A stretch of 64,000 nucleotides of DNA from Schistosoma mansoni. Its lineage: Eukaryota; Platyhelminthes; Trematoda; Strigeidida; Schistosomatidae. The stretch spans positions 49,145,925-49,209,924 of the forward strand of contig NC_031495.1 in the NCBI RefSeq assembly GCF_000237925.1, given 5' to 3'. Positions 10,850-24,331 of the stretch are shown one piece after another; within the stretch, counting starts at the first letter, position 1; each line of letters begins with the position of its first letter. The notes under the pieces are model-generated. The model ran no database searches. It had not been told where the DNA came from and saw only the letters and a list, made by a program, of their open reading frames with translations. The translations under genes and the position numbers were made by a program.

Positions 10850-13435
10850 TAAGGTTTGCGTACTTCTGAGGTACACCTTTCAATGACAGACACTACCACA
10901 GGACCTCTCTGTCTACAGAGTCGAATTCTGCCTTTAAGTCAGGAAAAACTATCCTTGTCGGACGCCGATAAACATACCTATATTTTAAACTCTGACGAAT
11001 AATAAATATGCGATCGATACAACCACGACCAGGTCTGAAGCCAGTCTGATTTTCTCATGTTTGCAGTTCACGAGTGTTAGTTAGGCGCCCGATAATTATT
11101 GAGGCTAGTATTTTAGATACTATATTAATTAAACTAATCCCTCTATGGTTATCACAGGATGATTTTGATCCTTTCTCATATATTGAGATAATCAGTGATC
11201 GCGACCAGTCAGACGGGATTACGTCCAACTCCTAGATCTTAGCTAAAAATATTAGTCAACCTAGTCTCTAAAACTGGACCACTATACCTAAAGACCTATG
11301 GAGCCAATCCATCTCGACCAGCTGCTCTTCCTCGTTTCAGATTAGCTATAGCCTTTCGAACTTCAACTAGGGTCGAGGGGCCTACTTCAATGTTCTATTC
11401 ATAGTGTTTGGAAATGGTGGGTAGTTGTAGAATAACTGAAGACCAGCTGAACTGTTCTCTAAAGTGTTCCACCCATCGTCCTAAACTTCTGGACTGAGAG
11501 TAGATTAGAGTGTCGTCTTTTTCCGAGATTGTCTTGCTCACACTTGACTTCTTAATTCGTTTCCTTTATCAGTCTGAAAAGTTGTCTTGTGTTACCAATA
11601 ACTGCTACCTTTCCCATTTCTTTTGCTTTCGTTCCCCACCATTGCTCATAGTCGTTCCGTAGACTTTTGGTTAATCTAGGTTTAATTTGTTTTTGCTCCT
11701 TATCGTGTTTAGAGCGTGATGGGATAAGTTTACGAGAGTCTATCAGTGTCAGAGATGTCGCAGAAATCCACTGGTTTTTCGTGACCCTTTGGTTCAAATC
11801 ACTAATAGGTGTCGCCACTGTTTCTACAGCTGTCCGTATATCTTTCCAACCAATATCTGGGTCAGCCTCTTTAACAGAACTGCTTAAATGTGGACTCAGT
11901 TGTTCCGGGAACTTACTATGGCTTTCTCATCCCTCCGTTCAATTCTAATGGCTCCTCTTAGTATGGTTTTTCTGAGTCCAGTGAGGTGCAAACAAACGCG
12001 TGCTCGTGTTAGAGCATGTTCAGAGTCTAAACATGTACTCTAGAATGAGCGATTGTCTTCCGTCGAGCCTCTCCAACGATGACTGATGGCAATATGGTCT
12101 ATTTGAGTCCATCGTTGGTTTGGTGCAAGGAGTTGCCATGTTAGACGATGTCTCTCCTTATGTTTAAAATTAGAGCTTGCTAAAAACAAACGATTGTCTG
12201 GACACAGTTGCAGCAGACTGTCACCATTATCTGTTTGCTGAGTCGGAATATTAAAATAACCACCTAAATGTCTCACTGCTTGATTTAAGCTACTTACTTG
12301 GGTGTTAAAGTCACCTGCTACGAGTATTATATCTGAGTGTTTAGCCTTTTGAAGTTCACAAAGATTTCTGTAAGTCATGTTTTACTTCATCCAGACTGCA
12401 GTCAGCGGGAACGTAGGCAGAAACGACGAAAAGGCAACGACGTGTATCACTACTCTTCCGAGTCCTTACGGAGCCACTAAGTCGAACATTACACATGAGA
12501 CTGTTAACAAAGATCCATTTTAATAGTGCTTGTTCTGCTCTCGTAATTAGTGCTATGCCTACACCTGCCAGTTCACAAGAACTAGCCATCGGGTCGCCAG
12601 ATACATGGAGGGTGTATCTTGTCGGTTCACAATTTTGGCGAGGAGAGGTCAAGTGAATGACCACACTAGGATCCTGTGTGTTTCGGAGACACAGCATACA
12701 TCAATGGTACGACGTTTTAGGGTCTTAGCCAAGCAGGTCTGCTGGCCGATGTAACATAGAGTGTTTGGGGTAAAGGCTTGGCCATGGTGACATTTGAGGA
12801 GGATGTCAAGAGAAGTTTAGAATCGATGGTCGAGGTAGGGGAAATAATAGGAATTGAAGAGGGAGATTGATTGTGAATACAATGGTCTTGAGTGCTGTTA
12901 GAGGTATGAGGGCGGTTTTCACTTTCCGGTTGCCTGCATCGTGAAGAGTTCCTTCTAGAGGTAGGTACCTGAAAAGAGAATTGGGTGAGAGGTGGTCTTA
13001 GTGGCCTTAGAGTGTCACCACAGTGCCCAAGGGACAACTGCATGAGGCCGGCCACACACGACCGTTTTGTGGGTAATTTTTATGTTAGTTCCGTACTTGT
13101 TGAGACCCTACTGCCGGAGACGGAAATCCGTGGGATAAGACGTGTGTATTTTTAGGATCGATCTTTTCTAACCCTACACTTCCTTGCGGTAAGGCAGCAT
13201 CGCTGTTATGCTGGTTGTCTGAAGGAAACACCTTACTGCCGTTACACCTCTGTACGATCAGCACTACGGCTCCGCCTTCGGATCTTGAGTTTGCTTCTTT
13301 TAGTCATACTGTTCTTCAACTGATCTGCCTGACATGGTGGGACCTTGAGGAGCGATTGTTTCAGCCAGTATAACTCTATTGGTTAATCACGAAAGGCAAA
13401 CCTGATCACCACGTCAAGGTAACAGCTAGGGTCGA
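10850..13435 (-). mobile_element. RTE-like LINE copy, degenerate
   Basis: On the minus strand, going from 13435 down: a 5' region; an endonuclease domain (12697-12040) with SAYVPADCSLDEVK, ILVAGDFNTQVSSL, LGGYF, NGDSLLQLC and WTQIDHIAIS; a linker (11818-11552) with RKLIPSRSKHDKEQ; and reverse transcriptase pieces (about 11230-10870) with NHRGISLINIVSKILASII, QTGFRPGRGCIDRIF and KAEFDSVDRE. The domain order and the AGDFNAQV signature fit RTE-clade elements of schistosomes. Frames shift several times, stops are present, and the copy ends before the YADD motif. It is related to the copy at 25340-27860. Confidence 0.8.
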
Positions 13436-14799
13436 AATATTAAGGACCATGTCATAAAGTTTGAAATTTCTTATTGTAAAAGATAGTACCTTGAAAGAAA
13501 CACCACGTTTTCATGGAAAACAAACCATGTGTGGTAAACATCATAATCACCGAACGTGGCCCGCCGACTAGTTTTCCTTGAGTCAGTAAAATTTACTTCT
13601 TAAACGACAAGTATCAGTGCAAAAATATTGTAGAATATCGGTTACACAAGGTTTAGTTATATAGAATCGGGTAATATGTGCCCTATGAACCAACACGTTG
13701 AAATGCCTTTTTTGTGACTATTTATTCTTTTTATAGTCAGTAAAGAAAACTCAGAATCACGAAACTAACCCGAGCAAGTTCAAAGGAACGATGGTTGTTC
13801 TTTGCAGTTTTTGTTTCAAGGATCTAAAAAGCAATTGTGATTCTATTATTGTCATTTTGCACATCCAAAAACAATAAAAAATATGATGAAGGCGAGGGGC
13901 CAGAATATTTGCTTTGCTACCTGTTGGGGCAAAATAGAGAAAACTCCCAAAAATCACCCTCTGAAGGAACACTGTTCAGGGATTCACACGACGTAGTCTA
14001 CTTTCAGCACACAATTTCTACTAGTCAGTTTACACAACTTTCTCACTCAATCTAAAGGGTTTAGAAACACGATACAATTGTTGAAAGACATTCATGTACA
14101 GAAACTTAATCAAATTTTACAGGCATATCCGCAACGGGAAGGTGCCAATAAGCCCACATTAAGAGCTACATTTATGATTACGGTAAACAGAAATCCTAAA
14201 AAAATAAATTTACGAGTGAATCCGTGGTTTATCATGCGATTTGTTAAGAAATGGTGGGATCCTATTACAACCGCAACGAAAAACACGTTTTCTAATATAG
14301 GTCTACTCGGTCTCTATACAACACATCGAAGTGAAAAGTTGATGTGTGTGCAATAAACAGTTTTATACACATAATTCCCTATATCACCTCGAATCAAGTA
14401 AAAGTAAATATTTGAGAAGAATAACACGAATTCATTATATTTCGTTTGCTTCCCGTCAGCTGGTTACAAATTGTGACATTTAAAATCATGATTACAAAAT
14501 AGGTTTAAATTACTCACATGAATGAGTTCATCTGAAAGTTACTTCGAAGGTATGTTTGCAATATTTTATCCAGTTTATCAAATTCATTCACACCCTTGCT
14601 ATATTATACTGATGTATCTTCCATTTGAACTCATTCATGTGATAAATGCAAACCCATCTTGTAATTGTGATCTTAAATATCACGGATTATAAGCAGTTGA
14701 CAGGAACCAAACGAAAGTGTTACTCATCGTCAAGATTATGTTTACCTTGAGTCAACATGTAGTGACGCAGAAGTTTACATGACGCGGTCCTAACCTTCA
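13436..14799. other. Stretch without a recognised gene; 92-codon open frame at 14078-14356
   Basis: The plus-strand frame at 14078-14356 has a basic, structured-looking composition (for example KKINLRVNPWFIMRFVKKWW), but I do not recognise it and it has no clear splice or promoter signals. It could be a transposon remnant. Nothing else was seen. Confidence 0.3.
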
Positions 14800-17440
14800 A
14801 ACTTCAGATTTGTGTAGTAAGGACAGGTCTGGGGCCTATGTTAATCCTCTTCTAGTATGCCTCTATGAGCGCCCAGTCTCCTCTTGAATGAATCAATTTA
14901 AGGCACCGACACCACTTCTTCGGGCAACAGGTTCCAAGAATTGATGACTCTGTGTGAAAACCTGTATGACACTGGTATTTTATTCATTCTACGCTTTTCT
15001 ACTTGCCTGCTATATCCTCTGAGATGCTCCGATCTAATGGGAAAGAAAGAGAGGATATATTATGCCCAAAATCACTTCCTAGTATTTTATGCATCAAAAC
15101 CAGATCACCTCATAATCTGCGATAGGACAGAGTGGAGAGGTCTAGCTTTTCAAGCCGCTCTTTGTATGGTGAACCCAGCAGTTCTGGAATTGCGCGGGTA
15201 GCTTCACCTTTTACTTCTTCTAGGATATCTGAGTCACCTTTTAAACAGGGGCCTGTAGCCTGAACGCAGTTTTCAAAGTTAGTTCTCACTAAAGTTGTGT
15301 ATATGGTAGTGAACATATGAAAATCTAACTTGGTGAATATCCGTCTTAAAACCCCTAGGGTTCTAAAGTCCTAGCTGCAACCTCTGGGAAATGGGCCGTG
15401 GTCTTTAGATCATGACTCACTGTCACTCCAAGATCCATGTGAGACCGGAGCACGGGTACAGGCACTTACATTATTCTGCACCTATTTACCTTCGTATCCC
15501 CAAAGTGCATGTAGACACACTTTGCCGCGTTGATCGGCATCAGCTACTCCTTACACCAGTCAATCACAACATTTAAGTCTGCCTGAAGTGCTCATGTATC
15601 TGCGTCCCCCGTTATTTCTCGCTAGATTTCTACATCGTCTGCGTATAATGACATTGAGTACTCTACTATACTTGAGAGATCATTCACATACAGTATAAAA
15701 AGTAAAGGACTTAGGACAGAACCTTGAGGTGCTCTACTAAGTAATAGTCTCCAGATGGAGCACTTCGAATTCACTCTTTCTGTCGACGGCCTACTAGGAA
15801 ATCCTTAGGCCATTTTAGGAGAGGTCTGGTAATATCAAAATTTTCTAACTTCAAGAGCAGTCTATTTGTTGGCACCTTGTCAAATGCTTTACTGAAGACT
15901 ATGTAGACAACATCTGTAACAGCTCAGGTTGGTTGGTTAAGAGTTGACCCCAAACAACCAAGCATATGCTAAAACAGTATTGTTCAAGTATTCATTCACT
16001 TCCTTACTTTTTGTAAGCGTTATATTCCCTATTATCTTATATTGAATGTTGAGAGCCTTTGTTTGTCTGAACAGATAATCCCACGCTCCACTGTGACTGC
16101 GCGAAGATCGAAATAAAGACCTATTCACTACTTCTCTGGTTTCTTCTGTCAATAGCACGAGGGTTACCTTAAGGCACGAAACATCCACTGATTTTCCGTT
16201 GTCTAGAGCCTTCATCTATTGCTTCCTTGCTATGAGGGGGTTTGTTGTGCAAGATGAATCTTTCATGAAACCATGCTGTTCTCTGTTTAACAAGTTGTTG
16301 GTTTCCACAAATGTCCTCATGGTCTTTTTGACTATTCTTTCCAGTATTTTAACTGCAGCATTGGTAAGGCTGACAGGTCTGTAGTTCGATGGAAGTTGTC
16401 TTGGTCCTGTTTTGTGTATTGAAGTGACGATCGTATCCTTCCAGTCCGTAGGTAATGCATCTTGGTCAAGTGACATGTTAAATATCACAGTGAGGCTGCA
16501 ATATATTGTGCAATTTGTCTCAGGATTTTGGAGTGTAGTTTATTTGGTACTGTTGATTCTTCCGTGTCTAAACTGCTAAGAGCCTTAAGTACATCGTCTC
16601 CATCAATGTCCACAGTAAGCAGACGGTTTGTCGACTTCGTATTTGGGTCTACTTCTCCCTCTAGAAGAGGCTCCTGAATGAAAACTGCCCCAAAATAGTT
16701 AGCCATAGCCTCTACTTTTTCCTGATAATCCTCCATCATTTCAGATCCACTCCTTCCCGTAATTAGGTTGTGAATCCAGTGCTTCATCCTTGTTCTACAA
16801 TTAATGTACGAGAAAGTCTTTCGGGCTGCTTGAATGCAGACTGTGCCAACTGCATTTCATATTTTCTCTATGCTTCCTGGATTTTAATTGCACACTTATT
16901 TCTTACCTACCTGTAGCGTTCCATAGCACTTGATGTTCCGAGGCGGATGGCAACGTTCTAACATTTCTTCTTCTGTCATAGTAAACGTTCAATATCCCTG
17001 CCTATCCAGGGACGGCCGTGCTTCTTCTTCTTTGGGACTGTCCAGTGTATATATGGTTGAGTTAACTGATTGTATAACTGCCCAATATGAGTCTATGCCT
17101 CTATAACTGATGACCCTGAATCAATTTTCCAGTTTCCAGAAGATGGTGCAGCGTTTATCGCCTCCATGTCTGCCTTCTATTTGTTAGGACAGGCAGTCGC
17201 AACTGTTTGACAGTCCATCCCAGTAATGAATTTGAATAAGATGACTGCATGAACGTTTTTTTCCCTAGAGGTGGTAGGAATGTCATTTGGCTGGAGTCAT
17301 CACCATGTGTGATGACTAAGTCCAAGAGAGACGAAGGGCTTCGTAAGTCATATGTGGAACTAGAAGCCCGATCGCAATTTTCAATCCTGGATCACACTGA
17401 GATTGTGTATAATGTAGTAAACAAGTTGGTGTACAACTTA
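14800..17440 (-). mobile_element. CR1/SR1-like LINE copy A, degenerate
   Basis: Minus-strand reading from right to left gives endonuclease-region remnants (about 17440-16850), the region before the transcriptase (16787-16485, SSLDTEESTVPNKLHSKIL), then transcriptase blocks DWKDTIVTSIHKTG, PSNYRPVSLTNAAVKILER, EQHGFMKDSSCTTN, and KAFDKVPTNRLLLKLE near 15900-15850. The catalytic YADD is visible (complement of 15634-15645) but a stop follows two codons later. The C-terminal part at 15316-15110 has YTTLVRTNFENCVQATGPCL and LLGSPYKERLEKLDLSTLSY. These are CR1-clade features, as in schistosome SR1. Many frame breaks; not functional. Confidence 0.8.
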
Positions 17441-17449
17441 AAAAATGTT

Positions 17450-19300
17450 CATTTTAAAACGCATAAGGTTTTGAACGCCTTGGCTGCGACCGTGCGGCAT
17501 CAGGTCGTGATCTTAAGATCATGGCTCATTATTACCCCAAGATCATTGCGAAACCAGACCTTAGGTACAGGCACTTACACTATGTTGTACCTAGTTGCCT
17601 TCGTATCACAACTGTGGATGAAGATACACTTCACTACATTGATAGGCATCAGTCATGTTTTAGACCAGCTAATTAGAATGTCAAATTCCATCTGAGGTGC
17701 ACATGCATCTGCGTCCCCTATCATTTCTCGTCAACTTTTTCGACCATCGGTGTAAAGTAGCGTCATGGACTCAATTATGCTTGGGAGTTCATTTACACAG
17801 CATAAAAAGTAAAGGACCTAGAACAGAGCCTTTAGATACTGCATTAAGTACTGGTTTCCAGGAGGATTATTTAGGATCTGTTAATACTTTCTAAGACCTG
17901 TTAGGAAATGGTTGATCCACCTAAGGAAAGATCAGGCAATTCCTGGATTCTCCGGCTACAAGAATAGTCCATTATCGAGTTCCCTGCTGAAAACTACGTG
18001 GATGACACTCATAGATTTTTCCATGTCTAGAGACTGTCCATTGTTATCCTGCTTTAAGGAGTTTTATCGTACAAGATAATTCCCTCCTAAAGCCATGTTG
18101 TTTACTGTTTTACAAGTGGTTGGTTTCCATGAATTCCGTTATCGGCATGTTGATTATTCTTCATAGTATCCTAACTACTGGGGAGGCTGACAGGTTTGTA
18201 GTTTGATGCAAGCTATCTTGATCCTGTGTTATGAGGTGAAGTGACAAATGTATCTCTCCAGTCAATAAGCAACTCTCCTCAGTCAAGTGACATATTGAAT
18301 TTTGATGTCAGTGTGACAGAAATGTGCTATGCTATTTGTCTGAAGGTTGTAGAGTGCAGTTCATAAAATCATGTCGTTTTTTCTGTGTCTAAGATGCTAA
18401 GAGCCTCTAGTTTGTCGTCTCGACTAAAATCTGTAGTGAGAGGTCAATTCCGAGACTTTATATTTGAGTCTAGTATATCGTCTAGAGGAGTCTGCTGAGT
18501 GGAAAATGTCCATAAATAGTCCGCGATGGCTTCTGCTTTTTTCTGGTTTACCTCTGTCATTTGAGATGGACATCTGTCCGAAACTAGGTTTGGAATCAAA
18601 TGGTGCTTGCTCGTTCTGTAATTTGTGTACGAAAACAGTCTCTTCGAATGTTCGACTACAGAATACACCAACTGCTTTTCATATTGTCTCAGAGCTGCTC
18701 AGATTGTACCTATATACTCATTTCGGACCAACCTGTACGGTTCTGTCGTATTGGTTGTGCCAAGGCTAGTTGCGATCTTCTAATATGTCTTCTTTTATCT
18801 TATTATACGCCGAATATCCCGATTTATCCTGAGAAGGCCGTGCTTCTTCTTCTTTAGGACGGTCTGGGGTATAAATGGGTGAGTTACTTGATTGTATAAC
18901 TGCCAGATATGGATCTATATCACCTCTTCTAATGTACCTGAGTCAATCTCTAGTTTACTGACAAGGCTGCAGACTTGATCAATTTCATGTCCGTCTTCCA
19001 TATGTTAGGATGGGCCGGCTCAACTGTCCGATATACGATATCGGACATAAACTTGAGTAAGATGGCCTCTTGACCCCTTCTTTCTATGAGTAGGGGAACT
19101 TTACCTGACTGACATTATCACCTTCAGTGAAGACTGAGTTCAAGACAGACGGGGAGTTTTGTAAGAAATATATGATGGAATCTCGAATGCGGTGTTCTTG
19201 ATGACCCAACTCCTCAGATTCTTAATTTGAAAATGGTACATCAAAGTTACTTGCCATAAGGCATTTACACCTATTTGATCAAAATTTAAGTTAATTTATG
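17450..19300 (-). mobile_element. CR1/SR1-like LINE copy B, more decayed, same orientation as copy A
   Basis: Block by block this parallels copy A: for example 17480-17540 resembles 15360-15420, and 18840-18900 resembles 17010-17070 (the CTTCTTCTTCTTT region). It lacks the last ~600 bases found in copy A (14800-15350). The catalytic site here reads YTDG rather than YADD (near 17740), so it is inactive. The 148-codon open frame on the other strand at 17249-17695 is a shadow. Confidence 0.7.
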
Positions 19301-20540
19301 ACTGCGATATGCTACATATAATTCAATTTTTGACCCTTTTCATTTTGGCCTCCGGAGCTCTAGTTCACATGTCCTTTTCATTCTTTCAGATGTACATTCT
19401 GTTGATCATTTTGGTTCCATTTGAGATGGTGCCACTTGTACTCAGTTACAGTCTTCAACGAATTTTTATGTTCTTTACCGAACTACATTCATGTTGTTTT
19501 AGTTGATACATAGTAATGGCGGTAGCGATTTTAATTCGCAATTCATTATAATTCTCTTGTTTGTATTGGCAAGGATTGTGCATTTTTCGATTGCGAGTCG
19601 AAGCACTTCTGGAATCCGAAAATCTCCGTGTTAGAACAAAATTAAATATTGTCTTTCGAACGATTTGAATATGATCTACCCAGAAAGGATAGAGTGTCAT
19701 TTATTTGTTACACTTGATTTGACTACTGAGTGAACAACGATTGATTGAATAACTGTGTGGTAATATATATTCAGGACCATCCTTTACCCAATCACTTTGT
19801 GGTTTCGAGTAGGCGATAGCGCGTATCCCAACTAACCTTGACAATTATTCATTAATCCAAACGTAGTTTAGAAGCTACAATAAGACAGCCTTTTCAGTCC
19901 TTAACTGAAAACGACTCCCACATCAGTGTGTTTCTGGAGAATGGATAGCCCGACATTTGCACCAGGCGCTCCACAAGTCTACTTTATAACAACTATAAAT
20001 TTAAAAAGCTACACTACATAAATACTTAGCACGACCGAAATCCTAGTACAATTTTTGTGGAGATTGTATCCGATATGTAACGTGGACGCGATGCCCATTT
20101 GGAAAATACGTTGGAGAAATCACAGCATATCTGAACGAATGAACTGCTATCAACTTTTATAGATTATATTTACTAAGCAACGCTGATTAGGATGCATACC
20201 GTGAACCAGTATATGTTGTAACTTATAGATCATGCTTGTAAATATGGCGCGTACCCGTCCATGCAGAAATATATAATAATTATTATACACTTTAAATGTG
20301 TCTGTGCCTCTATGACTGACAAATACCATAATGTACTGAGGACAATAGATCGATATCTGCAAACTTCCGGACAATTCTCATAATTTATGCGACTTTTTTT
20401 GAAGCTATGAACTACCATCTTCATATTTTATCGCCTCTCATGTCATAATGTAATCAGCATATAGCAAAACAGGTAGTGAAAGGAGATTAGAAAGCTCATT
20501 TACACACACTAAGAATAACACTAGTTACAAAACTTTTGAG
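19301..20540. other. Stretch with only a weak LINE trace
   Basis: No gene was found. At about 20545-20430 on the minus strand there is a weak reverse-transcriptase trace (reading LYADYIM after a VCK.AF block) that resembles the catalytic region of the neighbouring CR1-like elements. Confidence 0.3.
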
Positions 20541-20865
20541 GATGCCACAGATATTTCTAGTTTGACAACAATTCAGTCAGTAACACCGTCTATATTTAAA
20601 TCGTACCCACAAGGTAAAATCAAAAGTCAGAAGCGAGAAGGTTCGAAGATCTATTTGATAGGCTATTAATATATCGAGAAGCAACTGATTTAACTGGCTA
20701 GTGGTTACAGGAGAAGTTGAGCACGGCGCTCCCACTCGTGATGTGATGTGAATGCATGAACGAGCGCCTTCAGGTAGTTGAGTCTACTAAGACTAATGTG
20801 GTCAGCATCCAATGTCGAACATTTACAGAGCTATTTATTTTGGGGATTCATTTACCTCTGCTCCT
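20541..20865 (+). repeat. Unclassified ~320-base dispersed repeat, copy 2
   Basis: Starts GATGCCACAG and ends GGGGATTCATTTACC. It is the closest relative of copy 1 at 4711-5042, with long identical blocks such as TCAAAAGTCAGAAGCG and GGTTACAGGAGAAGTTGA. Both copies start and stop at equivalent points, which supports a defined element rather than a random duplication. Confidence 0.8.
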
Positions 20866-22924
20866 TGACCTGGGGAACTTAGGGAAGCACACCTTTTCAC
20901 AATGAATACTTGGAGTTAAAACTTACTATTTTGTGGCGCTCAACAAAAGAACCATTTTTAACGGCAAATAGCCACCAATTTTCTCTGAGCCTCTGACATT
21001 CGTGCCAACCTCAACTATGTTACTGAAGACAATCTATGTCAATTCATTTTGTCACGCATTCTCACCAGATCACCATTGAACATGTCGTGCCACACATTCG
21101 TCACAACAACTAGCCAGCTCAGATTACACATTTCTGGACAAACCGAAAAACCTCCGTAATTCCTGACTGCAGGTTTGACTGAGTTTGGAATCACCGATCA
21201 CAAATTTGTTGCGGACAACAGTGTAGTGAAGCATTAAATATCTGTGACATCTTTCACTTCAACATACTTGCGACATATTACTCAGGTAAGGTGATCTAAC
21301 ACTTCCTACCGTATGGTGGGTAAAGATCTCGATAATAATATGTCCTATGATATTCTTCCTTCCGGACCTAACATTATGAGATAAGATTCTTCAGAATTTC
21401 AGAAGCTGAGATTAAGTCATTCCCCACTTAAGTTTCTCTGTTCACATCGACGTGTGAATTACTAGAATTCTTTATCGGCACGCGAAATATGAGAACCTTT
21501 GACCTGAAAGCTTGTACCATTAATAAATCGGGAGATTTAAGTTAAGTCACTTGACCTTCTACTCTTGTTAATGAAGACTGGAAGTTTTTCGCGGCTAGTA
21601 TGTCTCTTATCTCTACTCCAATGATTCTCCGGTGCCTACACGAGCGGTGTAGCTCCTACTAATGGGTATACTTCGAGTACGTAACCTATTTGTCCATTTT
21701 AAAATGACAAAGACGACATCCCCAACCAAAAGTGTTATCATAGAAAGTATGTGTTGTAATATCAACCCAATCAGACAAAAAAGAGGAAATGACGAACCTT
21801 AAGGAAATACAGGCAACATTCCCAAAAAAATTATTATGTTTATAAGCGACAATGTATCAGTAGTTTGAATAAACAATTTTTGTAAGTTGGAGACGATATT
21901 CAGGGGTAAAATAATGCAATTCTGAGGAAATAAGGGAATAATTCAGATTGTAGTTTCCTTTTTTTGGCTACCCGGGAAACATTCTTTATTTTCCTAGATG
22001 TTGCTGTTTTCTTCCCAAGATTCACACATCTCCCTAAACCCACCTACATTTATATGGGGACTTTGGAAGAATATTCTTCCTAGGTTCCTTTATATCTATG
22101 GTTTTTCTCCCAACTGCATCACCCTCCAAATTATTATAATAAAGTAATAGAGATTTCCCCCTAGGACTAATAATTTGAAAAGTCAATCTTCGAAGGTTCG
22201 AGAATTCAGATCGAATCGTTTGCGACATGTGTTTTGCTTTTCTCACTGGGTAGTGAATTATTGAAATTTTCTACCAAAGTGCACATAATCGACACCTGTC
22301 AGTGCATTCAAAGGTACACTGATCTCAATAGTACTACAGGTCACGAAAATTGACAGCCACTTGATCTATCCTTACCTCTAAAGACTGTCAAGAGTATGTT
22401 TACTTCCAGAAGTCTGTAATCATGACAATATTCTCTGTAAAACAATCGAGAATCTAAGTAAGTCATTTGTCAGCGTAATTCCCAGCAATAATTAGTGTCC
22501 ATGCATGGAGTTCTGCAGTTTATTTGGTTTGAAAAACTAACATGTCACAGTATCAAGCCTATTAGGTGATTAATAACAAACTTTTCTAAGTGTCATGAAT
22601 GTGTAAAACGTAAAGACTTCTATTTTCTAAAGCTTGTTTTAGTTGAAAACTTATTGTTACATTCAAAAGACCACTGAAGCCTTCTTAGAGTATGTCTAAT
22701 ATCGTTCGTGATCATTATTTGTAGATTTGTATTCTCGTTTTTCTTCAGAGTTCGCGCTTGCTCACTTTAACACGTGTTATTGGAAGAGCCCTTAGTGGTT
22801 ATACATATGTTCTTATTTAAATTCTCTTCACATGAATAAGAGCTCTACACTTTGGTCTTCAAAGAGGCTATGCAGTCATGACTTGTATGATTTCAATTCA
22901 TCTTGAAGTACTGTAGTGTTTACT
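20866..22924. other. Stretch without recognised features
   Basis: No protein domain, RNA gene or shared repeat was recognised. Open frames are at most 70 codons (22246-22034, minus) and not convincing. Confidence 0.4.
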
Positions 22925-23365
22925 GTTTTTTCTGGTACAGTACTCTCGAAGAAAAGTAGGGGCGGCCAAACCAAACCATTGAATCAATCCAAGAAGTCAC
23001 TGACAAATAGATTTAGTCATGTTAATAGGTATAGACTACCTGGTTGGGGTCTGCGTGATTATTATAATCAATGGTTGGAGACTTTGAATGACAGCTTAAA
23101 ATTGTTTGCAATGGCACAGGTGCATCTATTCTTTGTCTTTCCCTAAACTCCAAAATTCTAAATTCCTCATAACCTTTATTTATCTTCATTTCGCTAATTT
23201 ATATTTTCCCGAGTCATATCTTCGATGCCTAATCTTTACTATTACCACCGATACTGTTATTATCTCTACCATTCTGGGATTTCACTTGACAACCTCATCT
23301 CTGTACCAGTAAGGTATGACTTGAATCGATGTACATGCGTACAGGTTCTACGTTTTGATTGACAA
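22925..23365 (+). mobile_element. RTE-like LINE, 3' end fragment
   Basis: The reading RGGQTKPLNQSKKSL, SHVNRYRLPGWGLRDYYNQW and ETLNDSLKLFAMAQVH matches the C-terminal tail also seen at 36962-37460 and in the insertion at 39630-40165. The following untranslated part, down to GTTCTACGTTTTGATTGAC, matches the end of the 36962-37460 copy. It is 5'-truncated. Confidence 0.7.
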
Positions 23366-24141
23366 TTTTCTGTTTTTGATGCCGTCCCGAATGATGTGAA
23401 TCCAGCCACTTTTTCCGGTTTTATTATTTATGCCATACTATTCATAAGAAAATATCTCAAAGTGGTCTAAACACTAAATTGATAAATACGACCATAATTT
23501 TTACAAGTGGAATCCATAGCCAACTTATGGTTTCCAGGAGATAAGAAAAATGTATTCATTAGGAAACTACGACCGTAGTCTAAACGCGAATACCCTCTAT
23601 CTACTTTGTAAATGATAACAAGGAAAATTAAATATTTCAGCTGCTAAGTGCTACGCAAATAAAACTAGAGTTATCAAGATGATTATTTAAGTGAATTTGG
23701 TAGAGTGGATACTTCATAGTTTCCTCTTATTGACTGGAAACCATGATTTGGTCATAGATTTCGCCTATAGAGGTTACACCTTTCAAATAATTTAACGTGT
23801 TTAGTTTATTCCAAAAGGTTTTATGGTAAACAGTGTAGTTTCCAAGATATAGGTGCTCGTATTTCTAAACAACTCGTTTATAAATGGTAAACTGCTTATT
23901 CATTTGCACACAGGCAAGAGAGTAGTATTGTTAAATGTTTATTTTTAGGACTGCCAAATCATATGAGTGTTCCGCAAGCAATTAGAGGGATGCAAAATCT
24001 CTGCTAACCTGTCTTTAGTTAACATCTTGGGGTTTTTTGTTAGCTTATTTTGAAATTTACAAAATCATATGTGCAGAAGTTCGTAAGTGTCGAACATTTC
24101 CAACAAAATTAGTGGTTATATACTTTGTTTCTGTTCTTCAG
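23366..24141. other. Region 5' of the GPR180-like gene; first coding exon not found
   Basis: The start codon of the GPR180-like protein must lie in or upstream of this stretch. The open frame continues upstream of the acceptor to 24037 but contains no ATG, so it does not supply the start. Confidence 0.4.
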
Positions 24142-24331
24142 ATAAGTATTTTAACCATCCTATTAATCACGAATGGGGTAAACACATTGCATCTTAAAGG
24201 GAAATGGGATCCATCCAACAGATATTTATTTTTGACAAAGTTTGGCTTTCAACGAACGCAAATTGATGAACTTGAAGCCACAAGGGGTTACATTTACGGG
24301 ACAGTGAACCTCGAAAACGGTGTGTCAAATA
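24142..24331 (+). CDS. GPR180: GPR180-like gene, first visible exon
   Basis: The acceptor TTCTTCAG ends at 24141 and the donor GTGAGT starts at 24332. It encodes ISILTILLITNGVN (end of a signal peptide) and then HLKGKWDPSNRYLFLTKFGF and GYIYGTVNLENG. It ends in phase 1. The start codon must be in an earlier exon. Confidence 0.75.

Noticed and set aside
14078-14356. Small protein gene
   Set aside because: The frame is plausible in composition but unrecognised, without splice or polyadenylation context and between LINE copies; kept only as a note.
17249-17695. 148-codon plus-strand open frame
   Set aside because: It runs antisense through the two CR1-like LINE copies and has no domain of its own.
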